From the NCBI GenBank assembly GCA_019247495.1, contig JAFAOU010000241.1, positions 1-35,486 on the forward strand: a DNA stretch of 35,486 nt. The letters run 5' to 3'. Shown in pieces: positions 16,516 to 24,651 of this stretch. Made by a program: the position numbers and the translations under genes. A model generated the notes under the pieces. The model saw nothing but the letters and a program-made list of their open reading frames with translations. It did not search any database and had not been told where the DNA came from. The DNA comes from Acidobacteriota bacterium. Its GTDB lineage: Bacteria > Acidobacteriota > Thermoanaerobaculia > Gp7-AA8. Every line of letters begins with the position of its first letter. Positions within the stretch are counted from its first letter, which is position 1.

Positions 16516-17325
16516 ATGAGCGAACACTCTTCGATTGAATGGACTGACGCGACGTGGAATCCCGTGAGAGGTTGTACGAAGATCAGTCCGGGCTGCACTC
16601 ACTGCTACGCAGAGCTGTTTGCGGAACGCTTTCGCGGAGTCCCGGGCCATCCGTATGAATTCGGATTCGATCTACGTCTAGTACCTGAAAAGCTGGTGGA
16701 ACCCCTGCGTTGGCGACGTTCTCGAATGATCTTCGTCAACTCGATGAGCGATCTTTTCCATGAGCATGTTCCCGAGGACTACATCGAAGCAGTCGCGCGT
16801 GTGATGGTTTTGGCCACATGGCATACGTTCCAGGTGCTCACCAAGCGCTCGGAAAGAATGTCAAAGTTGCTCCGAACCCGCTTGAACTTTGCCGCCGAAG
16901 CGTCAAACGTGTGGTGGGGAGTGAGTGTCGAGAATCGGAAGCACGGAGTGCCTCGTATTGCTGATTTACAGGCGGCACCAGCCAAGACCCGCTTCTTGTC
17001 GGTAGAGCCACTCCTTGAAGACATAGGTGTCATTGATCTTACTGATATCCACTGGGTTATTGTGGGAGGCGAAAGCGGCCCGCGGGCTCGTCCTATGCAG
17101 AAAGATTGGGTTAGTTCTATTCGCGCTCAATGTGAAACTGGCAGCGTGCCTTTCTTTTTTAAACAATGGGGTGGCGTTCGAAAGCATCTTTACGGACGCG
17201 AGCTTGATGGGCGAACCTACGACGAGCGCCCTCCGGCGTCACTAATTGGTGCTCCGTTACGTATCGACGTCGCGAGTCTTGACTATCTTCAGAGACCTTT
17301 TGCGGGCAATCGAGATGCTGGCTGA
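16516..17325 (+). CDS. Three-Cys-motif DUF5131 (phage Gp37/Gp68) family protein
   Basis: A 269-residue protein beginning MSEHSSIEWTDATWNPVRGC. The N-terminal SIEWTDATWNP and the cysteines Cys20, Cys27 and Cys30 (C-x6-C-x2-C, GCTHCYAE) are the hallmark of the DUF5131 family, also called phage Gp37/Gp68. The fold is thought to resemble radical SAM barrels, but the cysteine spacing differs from the usual C-x3-C-x2-C. Other family features are SMSDLFHEHVP, FQVLTKRSERM, VSVEN, LSVEPLLEDI and VIVGGESGPRARP. It overlaps the start of tcmP by 11 nt. The biochemical role is not established; a nucleic-acid modification or defence role is often guessed. Confidence 0.92.
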   Translation: MSEHSSIEWTDATWNPVRGCTKISPGCTHCYAELFAERFRGVPGHPYEFGFDLRLVPEKLVEPLRWRRSRMIFVNSMSDLFHEHVPEDYIEAVARVMVLATWHTFQVLTKRSERMSKLLRTRLNFAAEASNVWWGVSVENRKHGVPRIADLQAAPAKTRFLSVEPLLEDIGVIDLTDIHWVIVGGESGPRARPMQKDWVSSIRAQCETGSVPFFFKQWGGVRKHLYGRELDGRTYDERPPASLIGAPLRIDVASLDYLQRPFAGNRDAG

Positions 17326-18501
17326 GAGCGCTTATTCAGGTCGTGAACAAACTCTCGTCAAGCACTACATCCTTCGCGAGTATGTCGTCAGGATGGCGTT
17401 TAAGGTGGCAAGTTTCTGCGACACGATCACGTACGTCGATGGGTTTTCCGGTCCGTGGAATGTTGTCTCTGAGGATTTCAGTGATTCCTCATTCGCTATC
17501 GCGTTGAACGAACTCCGAAAAGCGCGAGAGGTGTACCGCGCGAAGAACCGGACGGTGAAGTTGCGTGGCTTCTTCGTGGAAAAGAATCGCGCTGCGTACA
17601 AAAAATTGAAGGCGTTTGCCGAAACCGTAACGGATGCAGAAGTGGTGACGAAGCCAGGCACCTTTGAGTCGTCAATTCCGGAAGTCGTAGAATTTGTGAA
17701 ACAAGGTGGGACTAAGAATTTCACCTTCATCTTCATCGATCCCACTGGGTGGAGCGGTTTCGCGATGGAAACGATAAAACCGCTTCTTGAACTTGATAGG
17801 GTTGAACTCTTAATCAATTTCATGACCAGCCATATTAGACGGTTTGCTGAGTCCGCTCATAAAGAGACTATGGAAAGCTTTGAGAGGATGTTCGGGAGTG
17901 CAGATTTTCGTCAACGCATTCAGGGGCTCCGGTTCGAGGAGAAGGAGACGCCCTAATCAGGGAATACATGCGCAACCTCAGAAAACTTGGAAGGTTTACG
18001 CATGTTGCCGCTGCGATTGTCTTGGATCCCCTAATCAGTCGCACACACTTCCATATGATCTATGCGACGCGCCATCTTGCTGGACTCCAGGTTTTTAAGG
18101 AGGTCGAGCAGAAGGCAATGGGCGTAATGGTTGATGCCCAAGCTGAAGCTCAGCAAAAACGGAGGGTCGAGGGCACTCGCCAGGATGAACTCTTTGGCAG
18201 TCGAGATCTTTATAATCCTCGGCACTATCAATCGCTTCGCGATGGCTACTGCGATAAGTCGCGACGGTTTACATTGGCTCTTCTCCAGCGTCGCAAGTCG
18301 GTGTCGTATGACGTAGTCTGGAAAGCGGCCATTTCTTTTCCACTCGTGTGGGAGAGTGACCTCAAGACATGGATCAAGCAGTGGGAGAGTAAAGGGACGC
18401 TTCGAGTCGACGGTCTGGTTGGTAGGCGCCGTGTGCCTCAAGTTGGGCAGAACCACATCTTGCTGTGGCGAGAGTCGACAACTGCTTCATGGCCGACGTG
18501 A
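17315..18501 (+). pseudogene. tcmP: Three-Cys-motif partner protein TcmP, broken by one frameshift
   Basis: Two frames together give a TcmP-like protein of about 395 residues. The first, from ATG 17315, contains REQTLVKHYILREYVVRMAF, YVDGFSGPW and FIFIDPTGW and stops at 17954-17956. The second resumes one frame back with ALIREYMRNLRKLGRF and continues through HFHMIYATRHLAGL to a stop at 18499-18501. One extra C in the CCC run at 17951-17953 would restore a single frame (KETP-LIREY). The cause is either a recent mutation or a base missing from the sequence. No classic slippery heptamer is present, so programmed shifting is unlikely. TcmP is the usual neighbour of the DUF5131 gene, and the two overlap here. 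Confidence 0.85.
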
Positions 18502-18604
18502 TCGATCGTCGGCGTTAGTGCTCATTCCGGCAAGTCGAGTCGGCGAAGCGCGTCGTACGGGGTCGAGGCACGGCGGGACGCGCCGCGGGGCCATCCCGCC
18601 TTCA

Positions 18605-21600
18605 CTAGGCCGTGCGGCCTACGAACCCGGCGGCCACCGGTACACGCCGTCCTGCTAACGCGGCGGCAGCTTCGATGTCGGGTTGGTCGAAGGGGCGGAG
18701 GAAGTCGCCTTCCATGACTGCGACGGGGATGCCGTCGCGGTAGGCGATTCGGGTTCCGGCGATGGCGCGGATTCGGTCGGATGTGGTGAGGATGCCGATG
18801 AGGTTTAGCGGGTCGCAGGCGCTGATGACGGTCAGGCGTCCGTCGGCGGGGGTGCGGCGGATTTCGCGGAGGGTGGTAACGGCGTCCGGGAGGGCGAATT
18901 GTTCGCCGGACATGCCGGTGACGAAGCGGCCGCCGCGGATTTCGCCTCTTGCTTCGAGGCGGCGGTAGACGCGGGCCAGCTCGCGCCAGGGGGCGGCGTT
19001 CGGTTCGCGGGTGAGGAGGCGGCGGGAGATGACGCCGTATCTCTTCAGCAGCGCTCGGGCCTGGGTTTCGACGGCTTCTTCGTGGTCGGTGTCCGCGACC
19101 AGGATCGACCATCGACCAGCGCGTTCGGGTTTGCGGCCGATGAAACCGTCTGAGGTGATGAGGCCGGCGTTGGTCAGTTCGTCGAGTGCTTCCGAGGTGT
19201 CGTCGCCGAGGTCGCGGGCGAAGGAGGCGCCGCGAGTGCGGAGGAGATCGAGGACGTGTTGGGCGCGTTCGGTGAGCGTTGGCGTCGTTTCGGTCAGCCA
19301 CGCGGACGCGTGCGCGCGCGGGAAGAGGGCGACGCCGGTGGTGAGTCTTGCCCAGCCGACTTCGCCGGTGAAGCAGAGGGCGTCGAGCAGCGACGGCTCG
19401 TAGCGGTCGATGCGCAGCGGGAGGACGTGGCGCTCCCAGGCGTTCGCGGCGATCTCGAAGCCGTCGAGTTGGCAGATGACTTCGTGGACGCCGTCGATGC
19501 CGGTGAGTTTCGTCGACGGGGTGACGTGCTGCCAGGCGAAGAGGAAGCGCTGGAAATCGGCAGCGGTGACCGGCTCGATCTCGGCGCGGAGCCGGTTCAG
19601 CGTGTAGCGGTGGATTCTGGCGAGGAGGCGGCGATCGCACCATTCGTCAGGGCCTGTGAAATGGCCGCGGAGGATGGCGCCTTCGGATTCGAGTTTCAGG
19701 AGGGCGGCGTCGGCGTCTTTTTCGTCGATGCGCATCGAGGACGCGAGTTCGGCTGCCGTCGTCGGTCCGAGGAGGGACATGCGTCCGCGGATGATTTCGG
19801 TGATGGCGTCTTCGCGTTGCCAGGCTTTGATTCGGCTCGAGGGTGCGGTGATGTCGAACGTCATCTCCGGATGGATCGCCTGGAACTCGGGGATTCGTTC
19901 GGCGGCGATCCAGATGGTCGTAGCCGCTGCCGGTTGCGAATGCACAGACAGGAGTGTCTGTGCCACACAAGTTGCGCGACGTGTCATCGCCAGTTCGGTG
20001 AACAGCGCTGGCGCTTCGACTTCGTCGTCGAATAGAAATCCGAAGGTGAGCAGCGCGTCGTGCAGTTCGTCGGCGTCGCGCGGATCGGGTCTGGCTTCCT
20101 CGCGGACGCGTTCGATGGCGTTGGCGTCGAGGATGCCGAGGTCATTGGACTTCGACCGGCGCGTCATGACGGCTTGCGTTCTCCGCTCTTCGAGCGGCGC
20201 GTCGTCGAGGAAGGCGTACGGTTTGGCGTTGAGGATCTCGTGCGCGAGCGGGCTCGGCTCGGTCGTGTCGCGGGCGATGCATTCGATCTCGCCGGCGTGG
20301 ATGCGCGTGAGCACGCGCGTGAGGCCGTCGAAGTCCATCGCTTCGTCGAGGCAGTCGCGGACGACCTGGTTGACGAGCGGATGATCGGGGAGCTCGCGAT
20401 CGCCGGGGAGGTTTTCGGGGCAGGCGGCGGCGTCGGGGAAGACGGCGGCCATCAGGTCGTCGGCCATGGCGCGCTGCAGCGGCGGCGGAACTTTGCGTCC
20501 GCCGCGATTGCGCGGGATGGCCAGCGAGATGGTGGTGTTCCAGCGCCAGCGCGTCTGAAAAACGGGCGCGACGAGCATGGCCTGCACGAGCACGTCGCGC
20601 GCGGTGGCGGGATGGAGATAGCGGAAGACGTCCGCCAGCGGAAACGAGTGCTGCGGCCCGAGCGACAGCAGCACGGCATCCTCGGTGGCCGCGGCCTGCA
20701 GTTCGAAATTGAACTGCCGGCAGAAACGCTTGCGCAGCGCGAGCCCCCACGCTTTGTTGATGCGGCTGCCGAACGGCGCGTGCAGGACGAGCTGCATGCC
20801 GCCCGATTCGTCGAAGAAACGCTCGAGGATGATGCTGTCCTGCGTCGGAAGCGCGCCGAGGGCGCGGCGGGAGTCGTCGAGGTAGGCGACGATTTCGCGG
20901 GCGGCGGATTGGGGGAGGCCGGTTTCGGCGATGAGGAAGTGCATCGCCGGGAGTCGGGGGTCGGGTGTCGGAGGTTGGAGATCGGTAATTGATGGCGCTT
21001 GGATTTCGGTCGGTTCCTTCTCGGTCGGGTGTGGAAGACCGGTGATTGACAGCGCGGCGGTTGCAGCCGGGGATCCCTCGCTGTCCTCGACCCCTCCGGG
21101 GTATCGGCGGCTCGGAATGACAGCGTTGCCTTCGCTCCGACTCCCGACCCCCGACTCCCGATCGCCGCGTTCGAGCAATCGCGCAAGATCACCACGCATT
21201 TCGCTCACGGCCTTCGACAACTCATCGCTTCGCGCGGGCGCTTCGCCGAGCCAGAAGGGGATTGTGGGCGGGGCGCCTTTGGCGTCGGCGACGCGGACGG
21301 TGCCGCTGATGACTTGCGTGATGAGCCAGGAGGCGTTGCCGAGCTGGAAGATGTCGCCGGCGTTGCTTTCGATGGCGAAATCTTCGTTGAGCGTGCCGAC
21401 CACCGTGTCCTCCGGCTCCAGCACGACCTTGTAATCCGCCACCTCGGGGATCGCTCCGCCGGAGGTGATGGCCAGCATGCGCGAGCCGCGCCGTCCGCGA
21501 ACGCGGCGATTGACTTCGTCGCGATGCACGAGCGCACCACGGCGGCCGCGTTTGGTGGCGAAACCTTCGGCGACCATGGCCAGCGTTTCGTCGAAATCCT

Positions 21601-23011
21601 TGCGCGTCAGGTTTTCGTAGGGTTGCGCCCGGCGCATGAGGTCGAAGAGCTCCTCCTCGCTGTAATCGGCGCACGACGTCTCGGCCACGATCTGCTGCGC
21701 GAGGACGTCGAGCGGCGCGTCGTGCGTGACGATGCGATCCAGCGCGCCGCGGCGGACCTCGCGCAGCAACGCAGCGCATTCAATGAGGTCATCGCGCGAG
21801 ATCGGGAGGAGGCGACCCTTCGGTAATCCGGAAACCGTGTGGCCCGATCGCCCGACGCGTTGCAGGAGCGTGGCGATGCGATGCGGTGAGGCGATCTGGC
21901 AGACCAGATCGACGTGACCGATGTCGATGCCGAGCTCCAGCGACGCGGTGGCGACGAGCGCTTTCAGTTTTCCGTTCTTGAGCCGCGACTCGGCGTCGAG
22001 GCGCTTCTCCTTCGACAGGCTGCCGTGATGCGCGGTGACGGCGTCCTCGCCGAGGCGGTCGCTGAGATGGCGGGCAACGCGTTCGGCCATGCGGCGCGTG
22101 TTGACGAAGACGAGCGTGGTCTTGTGTTCGAGGATGAGCTGGGTCAGACGGTTGTAGTAGTCCTCCCACACCTCGTTCGACATCACGGTCTCGACTTCGC
22201 TGCGCGGGATTTCGATGGCGAGGTCGATGGTGCGGCGATGGCCTTCGTCGATGATTTTGACGAGGGAGTCGGGAGTCGGGGGTCGGGGGTCGGAGATGGG
22301 GGCGCGCGGTTCGAGACTGGCGCCAGACTGTTCTCCGACTCCCGACACCCGACTCCCGACACCCGCCAAATATCTCGCCACTTCCTCGATCGGCTTCTGT
22401 GTTGCGGAGAGTCCAATCCGGTGCAGCGGTTGTTCGGCGACCTGCTGCAGGCGTTCGAGGGTGATGCCGAGGTGGGCGCCGCGGCGGGTGCCGATCACGG
22501 CGTGGATTTCGTCGACGATGACGGTGCGCGCGGTGCGCAGCATCTCGCGGCTGCGTTCTGCGGTGAGGAGCAGATAGAGCGACTCGGGCGTGGTGACGAG
22601 GATGTGCGGCGGCTTGCGCAGCATGGCCGCGCGTTCGGACGCGGTCGTATCGCCAGTGCGCACCGCGGCGGTGATTCGCGGCGCATCCAGCCCCATCTCC
22701 TCGGCGATCCTCTTGATACCGCGCCGCGGTTCGGCGAGGTTTTTGTGGATGTCGGCACTGAGCGCTTTTAAGGGCGAGACGTAGACGACGCGTACTTCAT
22801 CCGGCAGTTCGTTCTGCGTTCCTTCAACGTATAGCTCGTCGAGCGCGGTGAGAAATGCCGCCAAGGTTTTGCCGGAACCGGTCGGGGCGGCGATGAGCGT
22901 GTGTTGTTTTTCGCGGATCGCTTCCCAGCCGCGGAGCTGGACGGTGGTGGGCGTGCCGATCGTTTCGGAGAACCAGCGTTGGAGGACGGGGTGGAAGGGG
23001 GTGAGGGACAT
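18605..23011 (-). CDS. lhr: Lhr-family DEAD/DEAH helicase with three repeat-derived insertions
   Basis: A 1468-residue large helicase-related protein. I use the ATG at 23011 (MSLTPFHPVLQRWF); ATG 23023 is an alternative, and the frame upstream reads into a palindrome. RecA domain 1 has Walker A APTGSGKT (42-49), DEIH (167-170) and LSAT (201-204); RecA domain 2 has TASLELGIDIG (355-365) and QRVGRSG (384-390). The Lhr-specific winged-helix and C-terminal regions follow. Known Lhr proteins unwind nucleic acid 3'-5' and act in repair. Three segments look foreign: residues ~216-250, ~618-688 and ~1012-1026. Each coincides with a DNA palindrome and keeps the frame. The family is normally ~1400-1540 residues, so all three sit in loops that may tolerate them. 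Confidence 0.93.
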   Translation of the reverse strand: MSLTPFHPVLQRWFSETIGTPTTVQLRGWEAIREKQHTLIAAPTGSGKTLAAFLTALDELYVEGTQNELPDEVRVVYVSPLKALSADIHKNLAEPRRGIKRIAEEMGLDAPRITAAVRTGDTTASERAAMLRKPPHILVTTPESLYLLLTAERSREMLRTARTVIVDEIHAVIGTRRGAHLGITLERLQQVAEQPLHRIGLSATQKPIEEVARYLAGVGSRVSGVGEQSGASLEPRAPISDPRPPTPDSLVKIIDEGHRRTIDLAIEIPRSEVETVMSNEVWEDYYNRLTQLILEHKTTLVFVNTRRMAERVARHLSDRLGEDAVTAHHGSLSKEKRLDAESRLKNGKLKALVATASLELGIDIGHVDLVCQIASPHRIATLLQRVGRSGHTVSGLPKGRLLPISRDDLIECAALLREVRRGALDRIVTHDAPLDVLAQQIVAETSCADYSEEELFDLMRRAQPYENLTRKDFDETLAMVAEGFATKRGRRGALVHRDEVNRRVRGRRGSRMLAITSGGAIPEVADYKVVLEPEDTVVGTLNEDFAIESNAGDIFQLGNASWLITQVISGTVRVADAKGAPPTIPFWLGEAPARSDELSKAVSEMRGDLARLLERGDRESGVGSRSEGNAVIPSRRYPGGVEDSEGSPAATAALSITGLPHPTEKEPTEIQAPSITDLQPPTPDPRLPAMHFLIAETGLPQSAAREIVAYLDDSRRALGALPTQDSIILERFFDESGGMQLVLHAPFGSRINKAWGLALRKRFCRQFNFELQAAATEDAVLLSLGPQHSFPLADVFRYLHPATARDVLVQAMLVAPVFQTRWRWNTTISLAIPRNRGGRKVPPPLQRAMADDLMAAVFPDAAACPENLPGDRELPDHPLVNQVVRDCLDEAMDFDGLTRVLTRIHAGEIECIARDTTEPSPLAHEILNAKPYAFLDDAPLEERRTQAVMTRRSKSNDLGILDANAIERVREEARPDPRDADELHDALLTFGFLFDDEVEAPALFTELAMTRRATCVAQTLLSVHSQPAAATTIWIAAERIPEFQAIHPEMTFDITAPSSRIKAWQREDAITEIIRGRMSLLGPTTAAELASSMRIDEKDADAALLKLESEGAILRGHFTGPDEWCDRRLLARIHRYTLNRLRAEIEPVTAADFQRFLFAWQHVTPSTKLTGIDGVHEVICQLDGFEIAANAWERHVLPLRIDRYEPSLLDALCFTGEVGWARLTTGVALFPRAHASAWLTETTPTLTERAQHVLDLLRTRGASFARDLGDDTSEALDELTNAGLITSDGFIGRKPERAGRWSILVADTDHEEAVETQARALLKRYGVISRRLLTREPNAAPWRELARVYRRLEARGEIRGGRFVTGMSGEQFALPDAVTTLREIRRTPADGRLTVISACDPLNLIGILTTSDRIRAIAGTRIAYRDGIPVAVMEGDFLRPFDQPDIEAAAALAGRRVPVAAGFVGRTA
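19942..19963. repeat. Intragenic palindrome in lhr (family F)
   Basis: GCACAGACA at 19942-19950 and TGTCTGTGC at 19955-19963 form a perfect 9-bp stem with a 4-nt GGAG loop. It encodes AQTLLSVH (residues ~1017-1024) in the C-terminal part of Lhr, in a place where relatives continue directly from an arginine-rich helix to the WxAAERxP segment. Confidence 0.75.
20948..21160. repeat. Intragenic composite palindrome in lhr (family E, copy 2, with nested element)
   Basis: Arms 20948-20973 and 21135-21160 are inverted repeats with one mismatch in 26, built from GGGNGTC heptamers. The 161-nt centre holds a ~20-bp direct repeat (around 20980 and 21038, atcggtaattgatggcgc-like) and a family D-like half element at about 21060-21126. 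The element encodes residues ~618-688 of Lhr without a stop codon. Confidence 0.88.
22264..22364. repeat. Intragenic palindrome in lhr (family E, copy 1)
   Basis: Arms 22264-22296 and 22332-22364 match as inverted repeats at 30 of 33 positions, around a 35-nt centre. Each arm is four GGGNGTC heptamers plus GGAGA. It encodes residues ~216-250 of Lhr (GVGSRVSGVG ... SDPRPPTPDS), between the SAT motif and RecA domain 2. Confidence 0.92.
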
Positions 23012-23051
23012 GCGGCGGATCATTATCTCCGGTGTGTTGCGATTCGCATCG

Positions 23052-23267
23052 CGCGCGAAGGCGCGCCTTACAAACTTAGCCCCGCGCTCGGCGCGGGGTA
23101 GCGGAGGTGGCCGAGTTTCGTGACCGCGGAGGCGGCCACCACAACGTGTTCGCGCGACATTTTGTAGCGGCCGCCTCCGCGGCCGCAAATCCCGCGGCGC
23201 CTCCGTACCCCGCGCACGGCGCTCGCGCCGTGCGCGGGGCTAAGTTTGTGGAGCGCGCCTTCGCGCG
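23052..23267. repeat. Family G nested palindrome upstream of lhr and the oxidoreductase
   Basis: Outer arms 23052-23087 and 23232-23267 match at 33 of 36 positions and share acaaacttagccccgcgc. Inside lie a 14-bp perfect inverted repeat (ccgcggaggcggcc at 23124-23137 with 23169-23182) and a 14-bp perfect hairpin (ccccgcgcacggcg at 23208-23221 with 23226-23239). It takes up most of the 341-bp gap between the two divergent gene starts; nothing else is recognisable there. Confidence 0.9.
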
Positions 23268-23352
23268 CAACGAAAGTCCGATCGCCGATTCATGGAGAGG
23301 GTGAGTCATCAACGGCGACTCTCTACGTCGGTTGGTATACGGTAGCGCCATC

Positions 23353-24315
23353 ATGAAAGCGATCCGCGTTTCCCAGACTGGCGGGACCGAAGTTCTCCAA
23401 TACGTAGACATCGAAACACCCAGGCCGGGGCCGGGCGAGGCGCTCGTTCGCATCGAGGCGATCGGCGTCAACTTCATTGACGTCTATCACCGCACGGGGT
23501 TGTACAAGATGCCGCTGCCGTTTACGCCGGGGTCGGAAGGGGCGGGCATCGTCGACGCGGTTGGGGAGGCCGTCGACCTCGTGAAGGTTGGCGATCGCGT
23601 CGCATTTGCCGGCGTGCGCGGCGCGTATGCGGAGCTCGCGATCGCGCCGGCGGACAAGCTCGTGCCGGTTCCGGATTCGATCGATGCCAAGACCGCGGCC
23701 GCGGCGATGCTGCAGGGGATGACGGCGCACTATCTGTCTACGAGCGTGCATGCGATCGCGCGCGGCGAAAGCGTGCTCGTCCACGCGGCGGCGGGCGGCG
23801 TCGGCGCGCTGCTGGTGCAGATGGCGAAGATGCGTGGTGCGCGCGTGTTCGGGACGGCATCGACGAAACATCTCGACATCGCGCGCGAAGCGGGATGCGA
23901 CGTCGTCATCGACTACACGAAGGACGATTTCGAAGCGATCGTGACGGCGGAGACGGGCGGGAAGGGATGCCACGCCGTTTACGACTCCGTCGGCAGGACC
24001 ACGTTCGACAAAAGTCTCGATTGTTGCGGCGTTCGCGCGACGCTGGCGCTGTTCGGACAATCGAGCGGCACCGTGCCGGCATTCGAGCCGGGACGGCTGG
24101 CGAAGAATGCCGTTTTCCTCACGCGGCCCAGCCTCGGGCACTACACGCTCACGCGCGAGGAGCTGCTCGGCCGCGCGCGCGATGTGTTCGATTGGATCGC
24201 ATCGAACGCCCTCAAGTTGCGCATCGATCGCGAAGTGCCGCTTCGCGACGCCGCCGAAGCGCATCGCGCGCTCGAAGCGCGTGAGACGACGGGGAAGGTG
24301 TTGCTTATTCCGTGA
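23353..24315 (+). CDS. qor: NADPH:quinone oxidoreductase, zinc-independent MDR family
   Basis: A 320-residue medium-chain dehydrogenase/reductase. I use the ATG at 23353 (MKAIRVSQTGGTEVLQY), the conserved start of quinone oxidoreductases. Residues 1-125 are the GroES-like domain (VNFIDVYHRTGLY; PFTPGSEGAGIV), without the catalytic zinc ligands of alcohol dehydrogenases. The cofactor-binding domain carries AAAGGVG (145-151), the usual variant in Qor proteins. The C-terminus PLRDAAEAHRALEARETTGK followed by VLLIP is typical. It probably reduces quinones or enones with NADPH in the cytoplasm. Its leader contains the family G palindrome. Confidence 0.93.
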   Translation: MKAIRVSQTGGTEVLQYVDIETPRPGPGEALVRIEAIGVNFIDVYHRTGLYKMPLPFTPGSEGAGIVDAVGEAVDLVKVGDRVAFAGVRGAYAELAIAPADKLVPVPDSIDAKTAAAAMLQGMTAHYLSTSVHAIARGESVLVHAAAGGVGALLVQMAKMRGARVFGTASTKHLDIAREAGCDVVIDYTKDDFEAIVTAETGGKGCHAVYDSVGRTTFDKSLDCCGVRATLALFGQSSGTVPAFEPGRLAKNAVFLTRPSLGHYTLTREELLGRARDVFDWIASNALKLRIDREVPLRDAAEAHRALEARETTGKVLLIP

Positions 24316-24339
24316 CGCGCGTTCGCAGGCAGCGCGGCC

Positions 24340-24487
24340 GGAACGCTGGCGTCACGCCGGCTGGCCCGGCGGCGTCCCGCCGCCGAATGGGAGGCTTGCG
24401 CCGGCGTCGTGTTACCAGCGAGTGTTGAGGGTTTGGCGGTTCGGCGGCGAGACGCCGCCGATCCAGCCGGCGTGACGCCAGCGTTCC
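24340..24487. repeat. Family H long palindrome
   Basis: Arms 24340-24387 and 24440-24487 are inverted repeats matching at 45 of 48 positions, starting ggaacgctggcgtcacgccg. Each arm contains its own GGCGGCG/CGCCGCC hairpin. The spacer is 52 nt. It lies in the gap between the convergent qor and kinase genes. A half copy lies at 13997-14025. Confidence 0.93.
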
Positions 24488-24522
24488 GTTGCGCGAATTC
24501 ACGCCGCTTGGTATTTGATCCG

Positions 24523-24620
24523 CGACCCCGCCGGGGTCGATGTTCTTGCGCGTGTATTTCCGGTGGTCTCGCGCTTTGCGCGCGACCCCCGGCTACCCTC
24601 CGCGACGCCATCCGGCGTCG
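24523..24620. repeat. Cluster of three GC-rich hairpins
   Basis: Three adjacent stem-loops: cgacccc/ggggtcg at 24523-24539, ggtctcgcgc with gcgcgcgacc at 24565-24587 (one mismatch), and cgacgcc/ggcgtcg at 24603-24620. Together with family H they fill the 336-bp gap 24316-24651. They may terminate transcription from both sides. Confidence 0.6.
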
Positions 24621-24651
24621 TGTGAAATCGCAACGAAACAACGCAGCGCCA

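Noticed and set aside
17246..18501. Programmed -1 frameshift in tcmP
   Set aside because: No X-XXY-YYZ slippery heptamer or convincing downstream pseudoknot at the break; a one-base loss in CCC is simpler.
18522..19643. 373-codon minus-strand frame within lhr
   Set aside because: Arg/Pro/His-rich translation in a shifted frame of a well-supported helicase gene.
23013..23188. Longer N-terminus for Lhr from TTG 23188
   Set aside because: The extra residues translate the inside of the family G palindrome, and homologous sequence begins at MSLTPFHP.
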